41,314 nucleotides of DNA from Verrucomicrobiales bacterium (GTDB lineage: Bacteria; Verrucomicrobiota; Verrucomicrobiia; Limisphaerales; JAYPXF01), in contig PBAL01000027.1 in NCBI GenBank assembly GCA_002715965.1, forward strand, positions 1 to 41,314, written 5' to 3'. Each line of letters starts with the position of its first letter. Positions within the stretch are counted from its first letter, which is position 1. The translations under genes and the position numbers were made by a program. The notes under the pieces were generated by a model, which was not told where the DNA came from, made no database searches, and saw only the letters and a list, made by a program, of their open reading frames with translations. This document shows positions 7,995 through 17,800 of the stretch, in pieces.

Positions 7995-10727
7995 ATGAAC
8001 CACCGAATCCTCCTGACCTTCTTTGCCGTTGTTCTGACAGCATTCATTCTCCCGGCGCAAGACGCGCCCAAGCAAAGTCCGCGAGATGCTCTGAAGGAAC
8101 GGCTCGGGAAGATGGTTGAGTCGGGCAAGATCACCTTTGAGGAATCAATCGATCTTTACCTCACGGCATTCCCGGAAGACGAGAAGGACGTGAGGGCATT
8201 CGTCGCGTCGCGGAAGAAGGTGATGGAGTCCAAGGTGGATTGGAGCAAGTCGCAGCAGGGCGCCATGCTTGAGCGGATTGCGGGCAGCAAGATTCCCGGC
8301 CACGTCAAGATTGATGACAGCCTTGGGAAGTGGATCGGGGAACGAATGGCGTCCCTGTCTGAAAAGCAAAAGGAACGGGTCGACGCGCTGTGGAAGGAGC
8401 ACCGGCGAATCGATCCGCGCACGCAGACAGGAGACAAGGGGCACGAAGCACGGAGTTTCGTGAAGATTCTGGAGTGGGTCGCCAACGGAAAGGGGCAGCA
8501 GGTGAAGGCCGCTCCCAGAAAGGATGCGGGATTGCGCGACTTGTTGAAAAAGATCGATTCCCAGGCCACGCCCAAGACATACGAAGGCGCGAAGCATCAG
8601 CCGTGGGTTGATGAGCGCGTGGCGAAGTTGAGCGATGTTCAACGCGAGCGCGTGACGCGGCTATGGAACGCCAAGCGCCGGATTGATCCGCGCATGCCGA
8701 ATGATGGTCTCTCGTTTGTGAAGATCCTCTCTTACGTAATGCGCGGTGAGATGCTTGGGCGGCTTGGGCTTCCCCACGGATACGGTCACCCGCGTTCCAG
8801 CCGTCATTTCACGCAGAAAGAAGGCACGAAGTCCGGTAAGAAAGTTGTCGTTTCGGGCAAGGCGTTTGATGACCAGGACAAGCCTTTGCCGGGCGTGATG
8901 ATCACCGTATTTGATGAAGACATGGAGATGAACACCACGGTCTTCAGCCAGGCTGATGGTTCGTTTGAACTGGCCGACTTGCGTGATACGGAGTTCCAGA
9001 TCCGTGCCCGTCTGCCAGGCAAGATCGATGAGTGGTATGATGACGTGAAACCGGGCAGGGGAGTCGTGGCGGTCAAACTTCATCCGGCGACCGGGGAAGA
9101 TCTGCAGATGCAGCGACCGGGCAGCTCGGCCTTTGGCATGCTCAAGTGGAAGAACCAGCGGGACAAGGAGAACTTCAAGATGATGTGCATGTATTGCCAT
9201 CAAGTTGGCACGCTTGGTTTTCGCACGCCGGAAGAACCCGTTGATTGGGAAACAATGATTCGTCGAATGGATGGCTTTGGCGGTCTCTATAAACACACGC
9301 AGAAGGACCTCGTGAAGCGTCTGCTGGAAACCTTCACCGATGATGCGATGTCCAAGTGGCCGATGTACGTCCCGCCTCCGGCTCCGACGGGATTTGCGGC
9401 AAAGGTGAAAATCACCGAGTGGGATGTGGGCAAGTTCATGAACGCCAACGTTCACGACATTGAACCCGGCCCGCCCGGAATCATGTATGCCGTCGACATG
9501 GGCCAGAACGCGATTGTTGAGATAAACCTGGAGACCGGCTCGCGAACGGTCTTTCGGATTCCGGGTCCAGGTGGCGGGCCTCATTCGATTGAGCCGGACA
9601 ACGATGGAAACTACTGGGTCACACTTTGTGGCACGGGGCACATGGGCAAGTTCGATCCCAAGACCACCGAGATCACGCTCTACTCCAGCGCGGAAGCGCC
9701 GGCCAGACGCGGTTCGTATCCCCACACGCTTCGGGTGAATCCGGAAGATCCGCAGGGGCTTATCTGGTATACGGATGCCGGCCGCAATTCGGTATTCTCA
9801 ATCCATCCGAAGACCGGATACGTGAAGGAATACCTCCTCCTCGAAAAGAACCAGGCGGTGGCAGCTGGCAAGGGAGAGTCGCGTGGCCTGACTCCCTACG
9901 GCATAGACTTTTCACCCGATGGAATGGTCTGGTACTCCAAGCTCAACGCCAACCGCATCGGACGCATCGATCCCAGTGTTCCGAATGGCGCGGTCAAGGA
10001 ATGGAACCCGCCCTTCCGCGGTCCGCGTCGCCTGCACGTTGCGCAGGACGGCATTGTCTGGGTGCCCGGGTTTGGTTCCGGCGTGCTCGGTAAGTTCGAG
10101 CCGAAGACCGAGAAGTGGACCACGTATGCTCTGCCGGATGCCGAGAATGAGATTCCGTATGCGCTCAACATCGATCGAAATGGTTACGTCTGGATTTGCG
10201 GCACTGGCAACGACACCTTGGCCCGCTTCGATCCGCAGACGGAACGCTTGATCGTGATCCCGTTGCCGACACGCGTCACTTACACCCGTGAAATCGAGTT
10301 TGACGAAGATGGCAACGTCTGGACCTGCAGTTCCAATGGACCCACGCGCCACAATGAGCGCGGTCGCGGCAGCATCATTCGGCTTGAGATCCCCGACGAC
10401 GTGCTCGCAATCGGACAGGGAGTAAAACTCGAGAAAGTCGTTCTCCCACATCACCAGGTCGCCTTCGTTCGGCAGAAATGGCACAAGTCCAAGCACGGGG
10501 AGTTGCTCAAGAAAATAGACGAGATGCCGGCGCCGAGAGGTGTTCCGGTGGACAAGACACTTGCCCAGTATTTTCCGAAACGCATCGCCGGGATGTCGGA
10601 CAAGCAGCGGGAACTTTGGGGCACTCTCCGGCAGGAATCGGACATCGTTGATCCCGAACCATACAATCGAGGACTGACCTACCTGAAGATCCTCGAATAC
10701 GCTGCGACCCGGGAAGACCTGAAATAG
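7995..10727 (+). CDS. Secreted Vgb-like beta-propeller protein with one heme-c site and a three-copy repeat
   Basis: I chose the ATG at 7995 because it gives a clean signal peptide (about residues 1-21); the frame stays open upstream through the rng terminator, which cannot be coding. The 910-residue product has, in order: two copies of a ~75-residue repeat (about 87-166 and 178-252), a carboxypeptidase regulatory-like beta-sandwich (about 282-365, VSGKAFDDQDKPLPGVMITVF), a CxxCH heme-c motif (Cys398-His402, CMYCH), a streptogramin lyase-like propeller (repeated DxxGxVW patterns such as NGYVWICGTGNDTLARFDP), and a third repeat at the C-terminus (about 833-908). It is probably periplasmic. Similar propellers occur in virginiamycin B lyase relatives, but the substrate is unknown and antibiotic-lyase activity should not be assumed. 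Confidence 0.85.
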   Translation: MNHRILLTFFAVVLTAFILPAQDAPKQSPRDALKERLGKMVESGKITFEESIDLYLTAFPEDEKDVRAFVASRKKVMESKVDWSKSQQGAMLERIAGSKIPGHVKIDDSLGKWIGERMASLSEKQKERVDALWKEHRRIDPRTQTGDKGHEARSFVKILEWVANGKGQQVKAAPRKDAGLRDLLKKIDSQATPKTYEGAKHQPWVDERVAKLSDVQRERVTRLWNAKRRIDPRMPNDGLSFVKILSYVMRGEMLGRLGLPHGYGHPRSSRHFTQKEGTKSGKKVVVSGKAFDDQDKPLPGVMITVFDEDMEMNTTVFSQADGSFELADLRDTEFQIRARLPGKIDEWYDDVKPGRGVVAVKLHPATGEDLQMQRPGSSAFGMLKWKNQRDKENFKMMCMYCHQVGTLGFRTPEEPVDWETMIRRMDGFGGLYKHTQKDLVKRLLETFTDDAMSKWPMYVPPPAPTGFAAKVKITEWDVGKFMNANVHDIEPGPPGIMYAVDMGQNAIVEINLETGSRTVFRIPGPGGGPHSIEPDNDGNYWVTLCGTGHMGKFDPKTTEITLYSSAEAPARRGSYPHTLRVNPEDPQGLIWYTDAGRNSVFSIHPKTGYVKEYLLLEKNQAVAAGKGESRGLTPYGIDFSPDGMVWYSKLNANRIGRIDPSVPNGAVKEWNPPFRGPRRLHVAQDGIVWVPGFGSGVLGKFEPKTEKWTTYALPDAENEIPYALNIDRNGYVWICGTGNDTLARFDPQTERLIVIPLPTRVTYTREIEFDEDGNVWTCSSNGPTRHNERGRGSIIRLEIPDDVLAIGQGVKLEKVVLPHHQVAFVRQKWHKSKHGELLKKIDEMPAPRGVPVDKTLAQYFPKRIAGMSDKQRELWGTLRQESDIVDPEPYNRGLTYLKILEYAATREDLK

Positions 10728-10730
10728 AGC

Positions 10731-11436
10731 ATGCGCCGGGAATTATTTTTCCTCGCCCTGCTGTCGGTTGTCGTTGCGACAACAACTTCCCCAGCATGAC
10801 AGCTGGAGTCCGGCGAATGCTACGTCAAGCAATCATGGTCGCAGGAACAGGATTTCAAACGGCTCTACATCGTCAAGGTTCCGCAAGACGCAAGGCAACA
10901 GAAGCTTCCGGTGTTCATATTTCTCCATGGCAACGGTAGGAACGCACGCGGTGTGATGAACGGTTTTATCCGTCGGATGAAGGAACTGTCCTCCCGATCC
11001 ATTGTGGTTTGCGCCGACGGCTACGCGAAGAGCTGGAATATCGTGTCGGAACGATCGAAGGCGGATGACCGCGGACTCATCGAGGCGATCATCCGGAAGT
11101 TCGCGACTTATGGCAACGTGCAGAAGGATAACTTTACGATCATGGGGAATTTAGTCGGCGCAGCACTGGTGAATCAGATGATGATTGAGACGCGATTGCC
11201 GAATACCAGGAACTACATCAGCTCGGTCAGTCCCTTGAACGCTTTTCAGCACGACGGGAAGAATTTCAAGGGCAAGGGAGGGGTAACACCTATCGAAAGC
11301 GCCCCGCAAGGAAGGGCCGTTGGAAATCTTCAGTTGCCTGGACGGAGATGTCGTTCACTACAAGGTCAACGGCGAAGGGCAAGGTGCGCCTCGCGCGATC
11401 AGCGAGGCGATTCTGCTGAAATTCATCGGGGATTGA
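10731..11436 (+). pseudogene. Broken alpha/beta-hydrolase esterase (PHB depolymerase/LpqC-like)
   Basis: The ATG at 10731 opens a signal peptide (MRRELFFLALL...), but an in-frame TGA stops it at 10797-10799. The same frame then continues through an esterase-like strand and oxyanion region (VFIFLHGNGRNARG). Where family members have a G-x-S-x-G nucleophile elbow, this sequence reads MGNLVGAAL, so the catalytic Ser is missing. Near 11275-11300 the frame is lost; matching C-terminal sequence (NGEGQGAPRAISEAILLKF) reappears in another frame and ends at the TGA at 11434-11436. The stop, the lost nucleophile and the frameshift together indicate a dead gene rather than one sequencing error. It starts three bases after the propeller gene and was probably once co-transcribed with it. 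Confidence 0.82.
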
Positions 11437-11735
11437 AACGGAGATCCAATGTGGCCGCGAGCGTGAGCAAGCAGGCTTGGGGGGGCGAGGTTCTGCTCGC
11501 TCACGCTCGCTGCTGCATCGCAGACGCAACCGTCACTCTGAACGTTCTCCAAGCACAATCAGTCGTTGTTGGCCGCGGGGGGCGATGCGAGGGCTTGATC
11601 GGGAAAGAGATCGAAGGGTTCCTCGTCCGAGATGATAGATGATTCCACTCTCGGCGCGTCGGTCTCAACGAGGCTCGACTCGGTGGGGAATGCGGTTGAC
11701 GGGTTTGATGGTGTCGCGACAGGCTCGCGCGCTTC
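11437..11735. other. Intergenic region with a palindrome and a possible minus-strand gene remnant
   Basis: No intact gene is present. The region holds an imperfect palindrome (11457-11510) and a minus-strand open stretch with protein-like composition, both listed separately. Confidence 0.5.
11457..11510. repeat. REP-like imperfect palindrome
   Basis: The arms are GCGAGCGTGAGCAAGCA (11457-11473) and TGCTCGCTCACGCTCGC (11494-11510). They are complementary at 16 of 17 positions, with a 20-base G-rich loop. There is no T-tract, so it is not a classic terminator. It follows the broken esterase. Confidence 0.75.
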
Positions 11736-11771
11736 ATGAATCGCAGCCGCGTCAGCATCGCTCTTCGGGTA
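11559..11771 (-). pseudogene. Possible 3' remnant of an unidentified gene
   Basis: A minus-strand open frame of about 70 codons runs from a TAG at 11772-11774 to a TGA at 11559-11561. It has no ATG. The translation is acidic and rich in Pro, Ser, Ala and Glu (for example ESSIISDEEPFDLFPDQALA), which looks more like a real disordered C-terminus than the Arg/Pro-rich shadows of the other frames. It overlaps the first 12 codons of the flippase-like gene, so at most one of the two is expressed there. No family is recognised, and chance is a serious alternative. Confidence 0.25.
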
Positions 11772-12743
11772 CTATTTGCCGTCGTTGTGTTCGTGACGTT
11801 GTTCTCGATGGCCGATCCCGCGCGGGTGATGCAGGTGCTGGGAAACTGCGACATGAAGCAGGTGTTGTCGGGGATCGGTCTTATCTACGTCGCATTTCTG
11901 TTTAGAGCGATTCGTTGGCGGGGAGTTTTGAATCGTCTGGATTACACGCTTGGCTGGGTGACGCTCGTCATCTGGACATTTGGCGCCCATCTATTGAATT
12001 TTCTTCTGCCGACCTCTATCGGAGGGGATATCGGACGCTGGATCGTTCATCGTCGTGCGGATATCCCGAGGACGGAGACGGGCGTGACCTTGTTGTTGGA
12101 TCGACTCTTGGGTTCAACGGGACTCTATCCGCTGGTGCTGCTGATTGCGTTCTCGCCACTGCCGGTTGTGGTGATGGAGCAGTTGAGGAATCCAATTCTA
12201 CCGGTGGTCATTGCGATCGGGTTGACCGCGACCACGTTTGCGGTCTTTTGGCGCTTGATTGGATCAGGTGCGTTGCAGGGAAGGTTGAGCAAGCTGTACG
12301 AACGCCTTTTGCCCGAGGGTGAATCGGGCGGATCAATCAAGGAACTGGACGATCGCTTGAGTGAGGTCAGCAAGAAGATCCACGCCTGCGGATTGCGGTC
12401 ATGGCTGGGATTGCTGGCGGTCTCGACGACGGCGCAATTGTTCTTCCTGTTGTCCGAATGGTATCTCGCGCGAGCAATCGGGTTGGACCTGAGCCTTTCG
12501 AGTGCGACGCTTCTGTTCCTGCTGGCATCGGCCACCAACCTGATTCCGATCACGCCCAACGGACTGGGCGTGCGTGAGGGGCTGAACGTCTGGTTTTTGA
12601 ATGCGCTGGGCTACACAGTTGAAGCCGCGCTTTTGTTTTCGCTGCTTTCGCTGGTGATTCGCGTGGGAACCTGTTTGCCTGCAGTGCCGTTCCTGCACCT
12701 GCGCTTGCGAAATCGCATGCCTTCCGATGAGTTCGCTGAGTGA
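11736..12743 (+). CDS. Flippase-like integral membrane protein (lysylphosphatidylglycerol synthase TM family)
   Basis: The 335-residue polytopic protein resembles the PF03706/UPF0104 membrane domain (MprF N-terminus, AglD2-like). Visible family features are an early [10 protein letters not shown] motif after the second helix, a [13 protein letters not shown] segment (the conserved P-x-x-x-G-G-D pattern), a [15 protein letters not shown] motif, and [15 protein letters not shown] near the C-terminus. About eight hydrophobic segments are present. No MprF-type aminoacyl-transferase domain follows, so it is the stand-alone form, with a presumed but unproven role in lipid or lipid-linked sugar translocation. 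It stands alone between pseudogenes. The ATG at 11736 places a membrane helix directly after a short basic N-terminus. Confidence 0.85.
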   Translation: MNRSRVSIALRVLFAVVVFVTLFSMADPARVMQVLGNCDMKQVLSGIGLIYVAFLFRAIRWRGVLNRLDYTLGWVTLVIWTFGAHLLNFLLPTSIGGDIGRWIVHRRADIPRTETGVTLLLDRLLGSTGLYPLVLLIAFSPLPVVVMEQLRNPILPVVIAIGLTATTFAVFWRLIGSGALQGRLSKLYERLLPEGESGGSIKELDDRLSEVSKKIHACGLRSWLGLLAVSTTAQLFFLLSEWYLARAIGLDLSLSSATLLFLLASATNLIPITPNGLGVREGLNVWFLNALGYTVEAALLFSLLSLVIRVGTCLPAVPFLHLRLRNRMPSDEFAE

Positions 12744-12837
12744 GGCAGAAGCGGGCAATGCTTCGGCGCTCCGAATCGCAACCAGGCAAGTCTGGCGCAA
12801 CCTGTAGATCAGCCGAAGAACTGTTTCAGATTCTCCC

Positions 12838-13473
12838 GCGAACTCGTAGATCGGCTGGGCCTCATTCATCATTGGCCAGATCATGTGTGAGGGATCGTAG
12901 TTCAGGCCAAAGTGTTTGCCGGGGATGCGCTCAAACATCTCCCGCCAGATCGCGGGATTGATCGCTAGATTCTTTCCGCCGGGCCATTCATCATAGGTGA
13001 AGAGCATGGGGCGGTTCTCGGTGCCCGCTTTTACGTCGCATGACTCTGCATGCTTGATGATGTCAGGCCAGCGCTCGTCGAAAAGTTTCCAGTTGTCGGG
13101 GATGGAGAGCGTGTGTTCCGGTCGATGAAGGTGTTCATGTTCGTCAATCCCAGAAGCTGAGCCCCAGAGATGACCTTCTTGATGTGCTCGATGTAGGTGG
13201 ACGCCTCGGTTTCATTCTTCACGAGGGGATTCCGGTAGTATCCCAAGCCGGAAATGGACACGCCATGTTTCTCACAAAGTGCATTTATTTCAGCCGCCTT
13301 TGCTTCATCAAGCGTGGCCACGTCAATGTGCGTGACGCCCGTGTAACGGCGTCCTGCTTTGCCAACCGTACAGACAAGACTTCGATGCAGGAAAACCCTT
13401 CGGCAGATGCGTGTTGCAGGGCTTCCTCGGAAGACAATTCGGTCAGAATGGCGGTAACAAAACCGAGTTGCAT
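12838..13473 (-). pseudogene. Truncated, frameshifted sugar-phosphate isomerase/epimerase
   Basis: On the minus strand the ATG at 13473 begins a TIM-barrel start (MQLGFVTAILTELSSEEALQ). The frame is lost near 13350-13370. Matching sequence resumes in a second frame (HIDVATLDEAKAAEINAL, then KHGVSISGLGYYRNPL) and breaks again near 13120, continuing as a third frame with [20 protein letters not shown]. After the segment ending QPIYEF, near 12838, the similarity ends, so the C-terminal part that would carry the last metal-binding strand is gone. At least two frameshifts plus truncation make this a pseudogene. It is a different subfamily from the intact isomerase at 35922. Confidence 0.82.
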
Positions 13474-13620
13474 GCCGCTGGTTGTATTTTGGCACCGAAT
13501 CCGACACGAACTGAAAATCGTTTATCAGACCGCATTGCCGTGATTTTAACATCGTCTTAGACCAAGCCCTCAGGCTCAATCACGGAGAATCGCTGCAACC
13601 GCTGCGAGGACCGTGTGTTG

Positions 13621-14811
13621 ATGAAAGCCAAGATGTCATTTTCCTTTGCGACACTGAATGATTGGGCCGGTGGGCTAGTTCTCGCCGTGCTTGTGGCCGG
13701 ATCGATTCTTGGCAGTGGCTGCAAGGTGCAGATTGGTGGCCAGTCTGCCAAGGCCAAGCAGGAGTCCGATGGCAAGAAGGACATACCAAAGGAAAAGGCC
13801 GTGCCGGTTGAAGTTGCGTCGATCACGCGCGGGCCGATTGAGGAGGTGATCGAGGCATCGAACCACCTGGAAGCTGAACAGGAGATCAAGGTCTTCTCCC
13901 GCGCAGCCAATCTGGTTTCGGAGCTTCTGGTGGAGGAAGGGGTGAAGGTGAAGAAGGGCCAGGTTCTCTTGAAGCTGGAAGACACCGACCAGACGACCAC
14001 CTACAAAAAGACGCTCAGCCAATTGAACAAGTCCAAGGCAAATTTTAAGCGAACCGAGGGGATGTTCAAAGATGAGCTTGTGCCGCAGAAGGAATACGAT
14101 GATGCGAAATACGACCTGGAACAGTTGCATCTGCAGTTGGAGGAAGCTCAACGACAGGTCGATTTTACGACGATCAAGGCGCCCATAGGCGGGACCATCA
14201 CTTCGCGCCTGGTGAAGCTCGGCGACAATGTGACGCCCAACCAGCACCTGTTTACGATCATCGACTTCGATTCCATCGAGGCGCGCATCTACGTGCCCGA
14301 GAGATACCTGCCCGATTTGGGTAGCAATCTTCCGGCCCGCATTTTTCCACAATCGCTGGAAGGAAAGATGTTTGATGGATTCGTAAAACGAATCGCGCCG
14401 ATCGTCGATTCAGGCAGTGGAACGGTGAAGGTTACCCTTGGTGTCAAACACGTCGGGCAGCTTCGGCCAGGCATGTTCGTCGATGTTGAATTGGTCATCG
14501 CCACCCATTCCCTCGCTTTGCTGGTTCAGAAGCGCTCAATCATCTATGACAATGACCAGATGTTCGTGTATCGCCTGAAGGACGGACGCCGAGTGGAGCG
14601 AGTGCTGATCGAATCGGTGTTGAGCGATCGAGACAATGTGGAGCCGAAAGAAGGAGTCGCCGAAGGAGATGAAATTGTCATTGCCGGCCAGACCGGGTTG
14701 AAGGAGAACGCGCTCGTGAGCCTGCCCGGCGATCCCGATCCGGATGATGAGGAGAAGAAGGGAGAAGCCGCATCGACCAATGCGTTCCCGGATGCCGCCG
14801 GCACTGAATGA
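13621..14811 (+). CDS. RND efflux periplasmic adaptor (HlyD/MFP family), probable lipoprotein
   Basis: This is the membrane-fusion adaptor joining an inner-membrane RND pump to an outer-membrane channel. From the ATG at 13621 it has 396 residues; GTG at 13615 and TTG at 13618 are immediate alternatives. The N-terminus has a hydrophobic stretch ending in ILGSGCK, a plausible though imperfect lipobox. Then come a beta-barrel start (VEVASITRGPIEEVIEAS), a lipoyl half (LVEEGVKVKKGQVLLKLED), an alpha-helical hairpin (about 120-180), the second lipoyl half (TIKAPIGGTITSRLVKLGDNV) and the barrel and membrane-proximal domains (LRPGMFVDVEL). Its stop overlaps the first pump gene (ATGA), so the two are co-translated. 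Confidence 0.92.
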   Translation: MKAKMSFSFATLNDWAGGLVLAVLVAGSILGSGCKVQIGGQSAKAKQESDGKKDIPKEKAVPVEVASITRGPIEEVIEASNHLEAEQEIKVFSRAANLVSELLVEEGVKVKKGQVLLKLEDTDQTTTYKKTLSQLNKSKANFKRTEGMFKDELVPQKEYDDAKYDLEQLHLQLEEAQRQVDFTTIKAPIGGTITSRLVKLGDNVTPNQHLFTIIDFDSIEARIYVPERYLPDLGSNLPARIFPQSLEGKMFDGFVKRIAPIVDSGSGTVKVTLGVKHVGQLRPGMFVDVELVIATHSLALLVQKRSIIYDNDQMFVYRLKDGRRVERVLIESVLSDRDNVEPKEGVAEGDEIVIAGQTGLKENALVSLPGDPDPDDEEKKGEAASTNAFPDAAGTE

Positions 14812-17800
14812 TGCGCGACAAGGGGTTGCTATCGCATTTCACGACGGATCGCCCAGTGGCGGTCCTTATGGTTTTTACGGCGGCCGTTGTCTTTGGTTAC
14901 TTCTCGTTCAATCGCCTTCCGGTGACGCTGATGCCGGAATTGACGTATCCGACGCTCACAGTTCGTACAGAGTGTCCGGGTGCTGCGCCGGAGGAGGTTG
15001 AGAATGATGTCAGCCGCCGAATTGAAGAAGCGCTCGGGGTGGTTGCCGGACTTAATCGAATCAGCAGCATCAGCCGGGCGGGGATCAGTGATGTCATTTT
15101 GGAGTTTACCTGGGGCACTGACATGTCCGATGCCACTCAGAATACCCTGGAGAAGCTGGATCTGATTTTCTTGCCGCAGGAAGCCAATCGCCCGTTGATT
15201 CTTCACTTTGATCCTTCTCTAGATCCGGTCATGGAATTGAGCCTTTCGGGGCAGGGCGATCGATTCAAAGGCGAGGCGGGTCTCCGGCGATTGCGACGAC
15301 TGGCGGATCTTCAGATAAAGCGGGTGCTTGAACCGGTTGAGGGAGTGGCGGCTGTGCGGATTCGTGGTGGATTGGAGGAAGAGATTCATGTTCTCCTGGA
15401 AGAGGCTGATCTCTTGCGAACCGGGATTTCGCAGGGCGAGGTTGTGAACCGAATCGCTCAAGAGAATATCAATGTCGCCGGTGGGCAGGTGAAGGAGGGG
15501 CGCGCGGAATACATGGTGCGCACCTTGAATGAGTACCAGGACATTGGGCAGGTGGAAGAAACAGTGATTCGTAGGCGCGAGGGAAAGGAGATCCGGTTGA
15601 AGGACATCGGCCGAGTCGTTCGGGCACACAAGGAGCGGGAGATTATCACGCGGACGGATGGGGCGGAGAGTGTTCAAATCGACATCTACAAGGAAGCGGA
15701 CGCGAACATGGTTTCCGTCGCCAAGACCATTACCCTCGCATTGGAGGGAATGAAAAACGGGAACGCCGATCAGGTTCAGGCCGGGGATCAGCATGACGCT
15801 GCCAAGAGCCGTGAGCGACAGAAGAACGAGGGTATCGCGGGCAGACTGAAACGCGAAGAAGGCGCGGACCTGAAGATCGTGGCAGACCGATCGATTTTCA
15901 TTGAGAACAGCATCAACGAAGTTCGCAACACGGCGATCTCGGGCGGGGGACTTGCGATTCTGATCTTGTTTCTGTTCCTCCGGAATCTCAAACCGACCTT
16001 GATCATCGGAATCAGTATTCCCATGTCTATTCTGATCACCTTTGCACCACTGAACCTATGGGGAGTCTCGCTCAATATCATGTCCCTCGGCGGATTGGCC
16101 TTGGGAATCGGTATGTTGGTGGATTCATCTATCGTGGTTCTGGAATCCATCTTCAGGTGTCGCGAGGAGGGCGATGACGTCGTACCAGCGGCTGTACGCG
16201 GTACATCCGAAGTCCGGGGAGCGGTATTTGCCTCAACGCTCACTTCGATCGCGGTGTTCTTTCCGATGGTGTTCGTGGAGGGAATTGCCGGTCAGGCTTT
16301 TGGGGACCTCGGGACGGCAGTGGTCATTTCATTGCTCGCCTCCTTGTTTGTCGCACTCTTCTTCATTCCGATGCTGGCCAGTCGACAGAAAGTGGAACTG
16401 CAGAGCTTTGGGGATGCCGGGAAATTCTTTGGCCCCTTCGGTTCTTGGATTGCGCTGAATGAGCATTTCGGAACCGGGCCAAAATGGCGTCGAATCGTTT
16501 TCTCATTCTACGTGATTCCGCGATTCGTCATCGGATTCGGCCTGGAACTCGTCGGCAAGATCGTTTTGCTGGTGGTTTCGCTGATAGTTTTCGTGATCGC
16601 CAAAGGTATTGTGCCGTTGATCGGCACGGTTGGAACGGTGGTGGTGTGGATACCCCTGCGGATCATGGACGGCTTGCTCGGTGCCCTCCGTTGGCTCTAT
16701 CCGAAAACAATTCATTGGTCATTGAACCATTCACTGCCGGTTCTTCTCATCGCAGCGTTGACCTTTTACGCAACTTGGAACGTAGGTAAGAGCCTGGATA
16801 CGGAACTTCTTCCGGAAGTGCATCAAAGCGAATTCACCTTCGAAGTCGATCTGCCGGTTGGAACACCTCTCGAAGAAACCAGCCGCGTTCTAGGCACGGT
16901 GGAACAGACCGTTCTTGAACATCGACAGGACATTCAGGCGGTTCTGGTGACATTCGGATACGATATTGGGAACATGCACCGATCGGATGAGGGCGAGCAT
17001 TCCGCACGCTTCAAAATCCTGCTCGAAAAAGGCGCGGATCCGAAAGCCACGGAAGAGCGGGTGATGCATCGTCTGCGCAGGTTCTTTGAGGCGGTTCCCG
17101 ATCTGGACGTCAATGTGGTGCGCCCCATCCTGTTCAGTTCGCATCGTCCGATTGTGGTTGAAGTGCATGGTGACAATCTATCGGAACTCAAACGTGTTGC
17201 TGACCAGGCCCGCGACGTCATGGCCGATCTGACGGAACTTGCAGATGTGGAGGCTTCCCTTCGCAGCGGAGCTCCTGAAGTCCAGATCGCCTATAATCGA
17301 GATCAGATTGCACGTTTCGGATTGAATATTCGGTCCGTGGCTCAACAGGTTCGAGATATGGTGAAGGGGAACGAGGCCACGCGGTTCAATATGAAAGATC
17401 GGCGGATTCCGATCCTGGTGCGTCTCGACGAAATCGACCGCGAGCGCGTGGAGGATATCGGTCTGCTGACCATAAATCCGGGGCAAGAGCGTGATATTCC
17501 GTTGAATGCCGTCGCTGACCTGATCGTGGGAGAGGGGCCGAGTGAGGTGCGTCGAATCGACGGTGAACGGGTGGCGTTGGTCGAAGCCAATATTGGCGAA
17601 GCCTCATTGGGATCCGCTGTCGACGCGATCAAGGAAGTTTTGGATTCGCGGATCGAATGGCCTCGGGGAATGACCTATTTCATCACCGGTCAAAATGAGG
17701 AGTGGGAGCGGAGCAGGGGGAGTTTGTTGCTCGCCTTGGGACTCAGCGTTTTCCTGGTGTACGTGATCATGGCAGCGCAATTCGAATCCTTGGTTCAACC

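Noticed and set aside
8661..9725. A 354-codon minus-strand open frame opposite the propeller gene
   Set aside because: It overlaps the regulatory-like domain and heme region, which are clearly coding on the plus strand; the antisense translation has no domain character.
7995..10727. Calling the propeller protein a virginiamycin B lyase (resistance enzyme)
   Set aside because: The propeller resembles that fold, but the heme site, the regulatory-like domain and the extra repeats are foreign to Vgb, and I cannot confirm the catalytic His/Glu set.
10797..10799. In-frame TGA as a selenocysteine codon
   Set aside because: It follows the signal peptide rather than an active site, no SECIS-like hairpin is evident, and the same gene has also lost its nucleophile and its reading frame.
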